Assembly (NCBI GenBank): GCA_020696345.1
Contig: JAEHCK010000030.1
Span: 1-38,629 of the forward strand
Length of the DNA stretch: 38,629 bases
Direction of reading: 5' to 3'
From: Thermoplasmata archaeon
Lineage (GTDB): Archaea; Thermoplasmatota; Penumbrarchaeia; JAEHCK01
In this document: positions 1 to 7,900 of the stretch, one piece after another
How the letters are laid out: every line of letters starts with the position of its first letter
Numbering within the stretch: position 1 is the first letter of the stretch
Made by a program: the position numbers and the translations under genes
Notes under the pieces: generated by a model
What the model saw: the letters and a program-made list of their open reading frames with translations, nothing else
The model's database searches: none
What the model was told of the DNA's origin: nothing

Positions 1-232
1 ACGTGGGATATGTCGTTGAGATGGCAGGATGTTGTATATGTCGTTGAGATGGCAGGATGTTCTAAATGTCACTGAGATGGCAGGATGCACAAATGAATTA
101 ACAATAATAAATCAGACATCCTAACAATTAATCGCAATATCCCACGTCCTAACAATTAATCGTAACGTCCAACATCCCATCAATTAATCGAAATATAGAA
201 CATCCTAATAACCAATCAAAATGTAGAACATA
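1..232. repeat. Head-to-head array of 28-bp repeats
   Basis: Three direct copies of a 28-bp unit with the core GTTGAGATGGCAGGATG begin at about 10, 38 and 66. After a short spacer, four 28-bp units with the core CCTAACAATTAATCG follow from about 119 to 230. Read on the other strand, the second set resembles the first. The window's first 32 bases are an imperfect inverted copy of bases 118-149, sharing ACGTGGGATAT at the outer end. The array lies just past the stop of the 233-1447 gene and may continue beyond the left edge. No ORF or CRISPR-like spacer pattern is present. Confidence 0.75.
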
Positions 233-1447
233 CTATGCAAGTTTACCCCAGGAATGCTCACAGTGGCCGATATTATACCCCAGGTCTTTCAGGTCGACCA
301 GCTCGGCACCATCAGCTCCATGGATCTTGAATTTTGTTATATAAGCCGGATATTCGTTATAGAAGAAGATCCGTGATTTGATCGTGGTTTTTTGTTCGAA
401 TCGCCAATACGCACGCGAGTATGACCTGATGGAGATCGAAAGACTCTGGCCAGTAGAATTATGGCCTGTAATATTAAATATAGGTAAATTGTCAGAAGTA
501 AAATCCTTGGTTAATTTCAATTTATTGAAGTGATACAATGTTTTCTTTTTTCCATCAAAGAAATCCAGAGTTTTAGATATGTTGATCTCACCCCAGTCAA
601 GACGACTGCGCGGCTTTTCTTTCGTTCTAAACATAGGTGGGCCGATATGTGGTATCATATAATGCAGATGTCCGCCACATCCGAAATGGAAAATCCCCCA
701 GTACCAGGGCACTGCCGGTGAATTTAGCTTGAGCTTCTGAAAATATGCAGAACCTTTTATTTTCTCTTCTACACCATTGGTGGTCATATCACCTAATAGT
801 TTCATTCCTTTGATACGGTAGATAGAATAACCAAATTTTCCAACATATTTTCTAAAAGTGAACTCTGGTTCGCTCATGAAACTATTTAATGGTTTGATTA
901 TAAAATTAAAATCGTCGGAACCGCTGCGGAATTTAACCTTATATTTATCCGGTGTGCCAAAGAAGAGATAATTATCACCCTCTATCGCACTTAACTTCCC
1001 CGAACCTATTTTTCCAAACTCCGAAATATTGAAGAGCTTGGATACGATCTTGCTTTTTCCTCCATTTTGCCTGGAACCCGAAATCTCCGGTTGAATTTCT
1101 AAAGACCCTTTTGGTTGTTCCCAGGTACTCTTGAATTTCTTCTCTACAATAAAATATGGGTCATGCATCTGTTTACCATCATAGAACCATGCACAGACCA
1201 TCCCTGGAAATGTTAAAGAGTTGCCTTTTTTAGTGATCTTCCCTTTTGGTGTCCAGACATGATCCATGACCTTGATGCGTTTCGTATCCTTGATCGACCA
1301 TAATATCATCAATTGCTTCCAGTGTTTTGGGTCATCTTTATTACGAATAAAAAACAGCCACCACCACCACCACCATGTTACATTCGGAATAACATCGTCA
1401 GTATTTAGATCCCACATAAGCTGTTCAGGTGTTTCGTTTGTCGCCAT
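233..1447 (-). CDS. Protein of unknown function, possible lipocalin-like (AttH/CrtC-type) fold
   Basis: Encodes 404 residues from the ATG at 1447; a TTG two codons upstream is also in frame, but neither has a clear Shine-Dalgarno sequence, so translation may be leaderless. No signal peptide or membrane segment is evident. The sequence is rich in aromatic residues and looks all-beta. A central stretch (GSAYFQKLKL, then VPWYWGIFHFGCGG) resembles the lipid-binding beta-barrel proteins of the AttH/carotenoid hydratase group; this is a weak impression from motif style only. Residues about 25-30 are six consecutive tryptophans encoded by a (TGG)6 run. The gene is divergent from the GlnRS gene, with 128 bases between start codons that must hold both promoters. 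The ORF is certainly long enough to be real; the function is unknown. Confidence 0.8.
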   Translation of the reverse strand: MATNETPEQLMWDLNTDDVIPNVTWWWWWWLFFIRNKDDPKHWKQLMILWSIKDTKRIKVMDHVWTPKGKITKKGNSLTFPGMVCAWFYDGKQMHDPYFIVEKKFKSTWEQPKGSLEIQPEISGSRQNGGKSKIVSKLFNISEFGKIGSGKLSAIEGDNYLFFGTPDKYKVKFRSGSDDFNFIIKPLNSFMSEPEFTFRKYVGKFGYSIYRIKGMKLLGDMTTNGVEEKIKGSAYFQKLKLNSPAVPWYWGIFHFGCGGHLHYMIPHIGPPMFRTKEKPRSRLDWGEINISKTLDFFDGKKKTLYHFNKLKLTKDFTSDNLPIFNITGHNSTGQSLSISIRSYSRAYWRFEQKTTIKSRIFFYNEYPAYITKFKIHGADGAELVDLKDLGYNIGHCEHSWGKLA

Positions 1448-1575
1448 GTTCAAGGGTATTGGTTTATGTTTATATTAATTTTTAATGATAAAAAACTTCA
1501 TATACATATTAAGATATAATTCCAAATTCTCAAATTCAATCAATAATGATCAACAATATAGGAAAGTGGCCCAAC

Positions 1576-3258
1576 ATGTCTTCCCCTGAACCACAAACTC
1601 ACGATTTCATCCGCGATATCATCAATGAAGACCTGAATACAAACAAGTACAAGGGTAGAGTACATACCCGATTTCCACCCGAACCTAACGGTTATCTACA
1701 TATAGGTCACGCTAAATCCATTTGTCTTAACTTTGGCATCGCTGAGGATTATAAAGGAAAATGCAACCTGCGTTTTGATGATACTAACCCAACCAAAGAG
1801 GGTGATGAGTATGCTAATTCCATTATTGAGGATGTCCGGTGGCTGGGGTTTGACTGGGAGGATCGGCTTTTTTATGCCTCGGACTATTTCGACCAGATGT
1901 ACGAATATGCTGTTCAATTGGTTAAATGTGGAAAAGCATATGTTGACGACCATAGTGCAGACGAGATCAGCAAATACCGTGGCACACTGACAACACCGGG
2001 CAGGAATAGTCCGTATCGCGAGCGCAGTGTTGACGAAAACCTGGACCTTTTTGAGCGTATGAAGGCCGGTGAGTACGCGGATGGCGAGAAGGTACTTCGT
2101 GCCAAGATCGACATGGCCCATCCGAACATGAATATGCGCGATCCGGTAGTATACCGAATTCTGAAAGAGTCACATTATCGAGCAGGTGACAAATGGTGCG
2201 TATATCCCATGTACGACTGGGCACATGGTCTGGAAGACTCGATCGAGGGCATTACTCATTCGATCTGTACATTAGAATTCGAGAATCATCGGCCACTCTA
2301 TGACTGGTATCTTGACCAGCTCGGTGTCTATCACCCGCAGCAGATCGAGTTTGCACCTTTAAACCTTACATATACCGTTTTAAGCAAACGGATGTTACAG
2401 GAGTTGGTAATGGGTAAAAATGTTAATGGATGGGATGATCCAAGAATGCCCACTATCAGTGGAATGAGGAGACGTGGTTACTCATCTACTAGTATCAGGG
2501 ACTTCTGTAGCCGAATTGGTGTGGCAAAAGTTAATAGTATATTACCTATGGAATTTCTTGAACATTGCATCAGGGTTGATCTAAATAAAACGGCACCGAG
2601 ATTTATGGGTATTCTGAACCCGCTTAAAATAATCATTGATAATTATCCCGAAGGTAAAGAAGAAGAGATAAATGCCGTGAACAACCCCGAGGACCCCACG
2701 GCGGGAATGCGGAAGGTACCATTCTCGAAAGTGGTGTATATCGAGCAAGACGACTTCATGGAGGACCCACCAAAGAAATTCTATCGCTTTGCCCCTGGTC
2801 GCGAGGTGCGATTCAGGTATGCATATTTCATCACATGTAATGATGTGGTTAAAGATAACGATAAGGTCATAGAACTGCACTGTACCCTTGACCCCGAAAC
2901 TCGCGGCGGTAACGCACCCGATGGGCGTAAAGTGAAGTCCACATTGCATTGGGTGTCAGCGGCTCATGCATGTGACGCTGAGGTACGTCTATATAATCGA
3001 CTGTTCACGGTAGAAGACCCGGCAGGGCAAAAAGTGCATGATTTCAAAGAATTCCTCAACCCGGACTCAGTTCAAGTACTATCATCTTGCAAGGTTGAAC
3101 CCGCACTGAATGATCTAGATCACTTCGACCGGTTCCAGTTTGAACGTCTGGGTTATTTTTGTGTGGACCCGGATTCAACAAAGGATAACCTTATATTCAA
3201 TCGTACAGTGGAACTTCGTGACACATGGGCAAAAATTCAGAAGCAACAAAATCAATAA
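1576..3258 (+). CDS. glnS: Glutaminyl-tRNA synthetase
   Basis: Class Ic aminoacyl-tRNA synthetase that charges tRNA-Gln directly with glutamine in the cytosol. From the ATG at 1576 it has 560 residues, close to the roughly 554 of E. coli GlnRS. The HIGH signature is HIGH at residues 42-45 within [13 protein letters not shown], and the KMSKS-type loop is VLSKR at 268-272, the same numbering as in E. coli. The N-terminus ([12 protein letters not shown]) also follows the bacterial/eukaryal form; an upstream in-frame ATG at 1546 would add ten residues with no counterpart there. The C-terminal beta-barrel anticodon-binding region is complete. A tRNA-Gln gene follows 94 bases downstream. Most archaea lack GlnRS and make Gln-tRNA by amidation with GatDE, so this gene suggests lateral acquisition. 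Confidence 0.96.
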   Translation: MSSPEPQTHDFIRDIINEDLNTNKYKGRVHTRFPPEPNGYLHIGHAKSICLNFGIAEDYKGKCNLRFDDTNPTKEGDEYANSIIEDVRWLGFDWEDRLFYASDYFDQMYEYAVQLVKCGKAYVDDHSADEISKYRGTLTTPGRNSPYRERSVDENLDLFERMKAGEYADGEKVLRAKIDMAHPNMNMRDPVVYRILKESHYRAGDKWCVYPMYDWAHGLEDSIEGITHSICTLEFENHRPLYDWYLDQLGVYHPQQIEFAPLNLTYTVLSKRMLQELVMGKNVNGWDDPRMPTISGMRRRGYSSTSIRDFCSRIGVAKVNSILPMEFLEHCIRVDLNKTAPRFMGILNPLKIIIDNYPEGKEEEINAVNNPEDPTAGMRKVPFSKVVYIEQDDFMEDPPKKFYRFAPGREVRFRYAYFITCNDVVKDNDKVIELHCTLDPETRGGNAPDGRKVKSTLHWVSAAHACDAEVRLYNRLFTVEDPAGQKVHDFKEFLNPDSVQVLSSCKVEPALNDLDHFDRFQFERLGYFCVDPDSTKDNLIFNRTVELRDTWAKIQKQQNQ

Positions 3259-3317
3259 AAACCTAAGATTCGAATTTGCAAATATTTAACTACAAAAAAA
3301 ATATTAAGACATTAAAA

Positions 3318-3327
3318 TTTGGTATAT
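3318..3327 (+). promoter_or_regulatory. Putative TATA box of tRNA-Gln
   Basis: TTTGGTATAT lies about 26-35 bases before the tRNA-Gln 5' end, where an archaeal TATA/BoxA element is expected if transcription starts a few bases upstream of the mature tRNA. The whole stretch after the GlnRS stop is AT-rich, so the exact box is uncertain. It suggests that the tRNA can be transcribed on its own and not only by readthrough from glnS. Confidence 0.35.
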
Positions 3328-3352
3328 TGTCAACACGATTGAATATTTAGAT

Positions 3353-3425
3353 GGCCCCGTAGTGTAGCGGTCTATCATGCCGGCCTTTGGAGCCGGCGAC
3401 ACCAGTTCAAATCTGGTCGGGGCTA
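3353..3425 (+). tRNA. tRNA-Gln (anticodon TTG)
   Basis: 73 bases folding as a cloverleaf. The acceptor stem GGCCCCG pairs with CGGGGCT, the first pair being a G1-U72 wobble. The anticodon stem CCGGC/GCCGG encloses the loop CTTTGGA with anticodon TTG at 3387-3389, and the T arm is ACCAG/CTGGT around TTCAAAT. The discriminator is A73; no CCA is encoded and no intron is seen. It sits directly behind the GlnRS gene. Of the identity features known for E. coli GlnRS, the weak first pair, G2-C71, G10 and the U35/G36 anticodon bases are present; G73 is not (A73 here) and position 3-70 is C-G instead of G-C. Confidence 0.93.
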
Positions 3426-3429
3426 CTCA

Positions 3430-3437
3430 TTTTTTTT
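3430..3437 (+). terminator. T-tract terminator after tRNA-Gln
   Basis: A run of eight T residues begins four bases past the tRNA 3' end. Archaeal RNA polymerase terminates at such T-tracts without needing a hairpin. Confidence 0.5.
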
Positions 3438-3473
3438 AAAAAAATTGTTAAGGCAGTGTTAAAAAAATGAGTA

Positions 3474-3624
3474 ATCACCAATAACCATGTTCCAATAACC
3501 AAATAAGCTCCAATCATCAAAAATTCAATGACCGAAACAATAATTCATCCGTGTTTTGGTAATTCAGTCATTGGTTATTGGTTATTATTTGGTTATTGTT
3601 GGTTGGTCATTGGTTATTGCAATT
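3474..3624. repeat. Inverted clusters of a short ATTGGTTATT-type repeat
   Basis: The left half (3476-3520) carries copies of CAATAACCA and CAATAACCAAATAA. The right half (3568-3619) carries several copies of TTGGTTATT, including TTATTTGGTTATTG, which is the exact complement of the left copy. The centre is unrelated AT-rich sequence. The arrangement lies between the tRNA-Gln terminator and the 3' end of the acidic protein gene and resembles the larger head-to-head arrays elsewhere in the window. No gene is seen here. Confidence 0.6.
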
Positions 3625-3659
3625 AGCATAGCTTATAGTAAAGAGTGCTAGATTATGGG

Positions 3660-4676
3660 TTACTCGATCTCTTCCAATTCATCCAATTCTTCTAATTCAT
3701 CAAGCTCGTCGAGTTCTTCTAATTCTTCCAACTCATCAAGTTCCTCGAGCTCCTCTAACTCTTCCATCTCGTCAAGTTCTTCCAATTCCTCAAGCTCTTC
3801 CAACTCGCCAAGTTCTTCCAATTCCTCAAGTTCATCTAACTCTTCAAGATCGCTTGTTGATCTTGGCGCTTTTTTCGTTTTATATTCTCGATATTCATTT
3901 AGAATTAATTCCAATTTATTCATGACCTTTTCAAGCTTGACCTTGCCCGGTTTACGTTTTATTGTCTCTATCACACTTGAAAGATCATCTATGATCTTAC
4001 GCTCCATCAAATAATCTTGAGTCAGCATCTTAGAGATCTTGCGTATTTTCTTTTTTTTACGATGTTTTCTAATTTTGGGTTGTGCCACCATATCTATATC
4101 CATCTCGATCTCTGGCTTAATCTCGATCTCTTCGTCTTCATCCATTATAAATTCAGGTTCTTCCACCTCACGCTCCATTTTTACATCTACTTCGGGTATT
4201 GGTTCGGGGTGGTGAATATGGAAATATTTTGACTCGTCAAATTCGATCGAAGCTTCCTCTGTAGGTCTAACCTTTCGCGGTTCAGGTTGTTCAGGTTGTT
4301 CATTTAGTTCAACTTCAGTAGTACTATCACTATCACCCGTAAACTCATTGGTCTCTACTTCAGTTTCAACTTCAACATCTGGCTTTATCTGCTTTTGAAT
4401 TTCAGTCTGCATGACCACTTCTTGACTTTCAACATTCACTACAGAATCCAAGTTCTTCATAACTTCTTTACGACGTTCCTGTAAATACGACTCGAAGTCG
4501 CCAATATCTTTAACTCTACCTGAGAAACCATCGGACTCTGCCTGTTGCTCCTCCTGCAATTCATCTATCATCTCTTGAATTATCAGTTTTAATTCGTTTG
4601 CCTGAGCTTTTTGAGTAACTTTTGAAGGAATACCATCTTTTTTTGGGTCTTTCTTCCCTCTTTTAAAAAATGACAT
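3660..4676 (-). CDS. Acidic coiled-coil protein with Leu/Glu repeat tail
   Basis: Encodes 338 residues from the ATG at 4676 (MSFFKRGKKDPKK); an in-frame ATG at 4751 would add 25 mostly hydrophobic residues and cannot be excluded. There is no clear ribosome binding site for either. The chain starts basic and then becomes strongly acidic. A basic block (RKHRKKKKIRK) near residue 205 is followed by a predicted helix, and the last 60 or so residues are almost only Leu-Glu-Glu-Leu and Asp-Glu-Leu steps, probably a long charged helix or coiled coil. No catalytic motif is recognised. It is convergent with tRNA-Gln and lies downstream of the large surface protein on the same strand. The function is unknown; a scaffold or interaction role is only a guess from composition. 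Confidence 0.7.
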   Translation of the reverse strand: MSFFKRGKKDPKKDGIPSKVTQKAQANELKLIIQEMIDELQEEQQAESDGFSGRVKDIGDFESYLQERRKEVMKNLDSVVNVESQEVVMQTEIQKQIKPDVEVETEVETNEFTGDSDSTTEVELNEQPEQPEPRKVRPTEEASIEFDESKYFHIHHPEPIPEVDVKMEREVEEPEFIMDEDEEIEIKPEIEMDIDMVAQPKIRKHRKKKKIRKISKMLTQDYLMERKIIDDLSSVIETIKRKPGKVKLEKVMNKLELILNEYREYKTKKAPRSTSDLEELDELEELEELGELEELEELEELDEMEELEELEELDELEELEELDELDELEELDELEEIE

Positions 4677-4952
4677 GCCAATTAAAAATAGAACATTTAA
4701 TTTAATTGAAGATATTTTTTCTGATCGGTTATTTCTCTTAAAAAGGTTCATGATCGTGCCAGCGAATTACTTGATTAAACAGTGGTTAACTTATATTGTT
4801 TCTATTTAATATTTGTTCAAAGATATTACTTTTTCTAACTCATCTCATTCTCTAAGAAATAGAGATACAAGCCTGTACTTCCTCCCCGGTATTCTGTTCA
4901 ATTTCTGATTATTGAAGAATTTAATTCTCGCTAACATTGCTTTCACTTGTGG

Positions 4953-7900
4953 TTATACCTTCTCTGGTTCTGCCGCAATTGTTGGCTTTTGAATTTCTTT
5001 ATCCGGACTTGCTTTTAGCTCTTTCTTAACCTTGACTGCAGGTTTTTTAACATTTAAAGTTTTAACTGAAAGTTGTGGCATTTGTTTTTTTGGTACTGTT
5101 ATTGGTGGCTGTGCTGGTTCGGCTATTTGTTCGACTACTGGCTCTATTACAGGTCCTTCCGCGGTAATGGTTGGTTTAGGTTTATCTGACTCCAACTCCG
5201 ATATCGCCATAGTAGCCATGGTTTCATCTTCATCCTCATATTCATCCTCATCTTCCTCGACTTCGGCATCAGGCACTATAGGTTCTTCTTCTTCTTCTAA
5301 CTCCAAACTTAATTCTAGATATTCGAACTGTAAACCACATTTTGGACAAAACTCGTCGGTACCTTGAACCAAAGTTTGACAATCGGGACAGATATATTCT
5401 TCCACAAGAAACTGTTCACCACAGCTGTCACACTCTGAAGCATCCTTTGAAACTAGTGTTCTACAAACCGGACATAAATAACCAAAACCACCCGCCAATT
5501 CAAGTTCACGTTTTGTCCGATAACGGGTTACCAGGTTATACTTCTCGGACGGTCCAAAGAGTAATAATGTACAGATAACTAGTATTATTATCACAATTAA
5601 TGCAATCAAAAAGTTCACTTCGAGATAAAACGGAACATCAACCTCTTTTTTAATATCATTGGTCTGGCTTGGTGAGTTCTCACCTGGCACATCACTATCC
5701 AAGATCGCATCAAAACCCCATTCATCTTTTGCTGTAAAATAGAATGAGTGCACACCCTCGCCCAATTTCATGGTTCTTGTATAATTGACGCCTTTATAAT
5801 AATGTCGATTATAGTTTGAATCCTCTTTCATTAAATATGATTTATTATCGATCACTACCCAGACTATTCCGGAATGGTTATCTTGATCAGTGTACATTAC
5901 ATAAAACGTGAACTCTGTCTCGGTCGACCCTTTCACGGGGGTTACTCCACCGTTGCTTAAAAATGGCGGATGATTTGCGGACTCGATCACTAATGTAAAA
6001 TTAGTAAAATTAAATAACCCTTTAGCGTCAGTAACAGAAATATTAACCCAATATTCACCTACATACGATCGATTGAATTGCACATCAATTTTACCAGTTG
6101 ATCGATTGATTGTTAACCACGGATTATTTGATCTCAATGACCATATCAATTGAACTTGTTCAGTGTAGTCATCTTCCGCACTGAAAGTTTCTATCCACCT
6201 CTCAGATGAGGTTTTTGTAATAGTATCATACCTGGTTTTCAGTTCAGGCGGCCGATTAGGCGAAAGGAACACATCCAATCTGAACTTTGTAAAACCTATG
6301 GCTCCTGCGCTGTCGGTGACCGTAACATTCACCCAGTACCAGCCAACTTCATCAATTGTAGGTGTACCGCTTAACACACCCGTCTTTGGATCCATCGATA
6401 ACCATGTTGCATTGTGTTCTTCCGGAACATTAGAAACTCCCCAAACCAGTAACTCGGCTGTGGTTTCGAAATCCAATGCATCATATTTAACCTCGTACTT
6501 TATGTTTGTATATGCTTCCGCAATATTTTTAGTAATGATCTGTGGCGGCTGGTTCAGGTCTATCACTTCCAAAGTGAAGTTTCTAAAACTGCGGCCGTTA
6601 TGATCATCGATCACAGTGATATTAACCCACCATTCTCCTATGTCGCCCTGTCTGGGAATACCACTCAAAGTGCCATTGATTGTATGAATAGATAACCATT
6701 CCGTATCTGTATGTAGCTCCCACTTCATTTTTCCCTGGCCATCATCCGAGCTGTTGTAATCGTTATAATATTTTTCATTTTCATACGCCTTTAATTTGTC
6801 TTCGGTCAAAATTTTTGGTGGTGTATTTTCAACTATTAAACTAAATTTTGTTGTATTCGTCCCCCCATGACCATCATCCACAAATATGTCCACTATATGT
6901 GTACCTACATGAGCATTTGTTGGAGTGCCGTTTAAAATACCGGTCTCGTTATTGAAGCTCAACCAGTCAAGCACTGAGGTAGAATATGAATATGACCAGG
7001 TAGTTAGATTTCCAGCTGGAAATATCAATACTCCGGTTTCATTCAAATACCCATCATCATCCGAGCTGTTATAATCAACAAAATAATGATCATCCTCGTA
7101 TACTAATAATACATTCTTTGTCAATATCTCGGGAGGGGTGTTCTTCACAGTCATTGTAAAGTTATGAAACCCAATGTCCCCATCCACATCGCGTACCGAG
7201 ACATTTACCCATGATTTGCCAACATCACGATTATGAGGTGTACCATATAAAGTCAGGTTCGTTTCTGAGAATTTCAACCATTTTGATGCGTTTGTGGACA
7301 TCGACCAATGTAATGTTTTATCGTTTTCAAGTATGGAGGCATTATATTTTGAATAATAGAACTTTTTCTCAAATGCAGTAACATTATCATTAATTTCGAT
7401 CTTTGGGAAATAATTAAATTTAAACACTTTCAAATATTGTTGAGTAATATTGATATTAACCACTTTTTCAGATTTCCCATCATTTGCAGATATGGTGTGA
7501 TTATTACTTGAATAATCTTTCCCGTTTTTCATCTGGATGTAGCTTACACACGGTATAAGCGATAGTAATCCATCAGCATTTGACTTTCCATCTATCACCA
7601 AATTAGATTTTTTATCATGAACCTGAATTATTACATCTGCAATGGGCACACTAGATTGGTTTATGGTATTGATCGTTAAATAGTGTTTCACTGTAAGTTT
7701 GGATAACGAGTCCTTGATGTCAATCTTCTCGGCTGAACCTGTATAGAACGTATTTAAGAAAATAATGGAAGAATTAATATCAATTTTTATATCCATGTTC
7801 CCGATCGTACAGTTCAGAAACATGTTATCCTGTGAACTTGAAGAATCTATTGCTGCAATGATGGAGCCAAAAAAGGTATCGATGCCCATGTTTTCGATGA

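Noticed and set aside
1266..1478. Frame with six histidines
   Set aside because: It is the complement of the (TGG)6 run in the real minus-strand gene; nothing else supports it. It is not a cloning tag.
3353..3425. tRNA-Pro reading (TGG) of the tRNA behind GlnRS
   Set aside because: A five-pair anticodon stem CCGGC/GCCGG leaves a seven-base loop CTTTGGA, which places TTG, not TGG, at positions 34-36.
3655..4014. Serine/asparagine-rich frame on the plus strand
   Set aside because: It is the antisense of the Leu/Glu repeat tail of the acidic protein and only mirrors its codon repeats.
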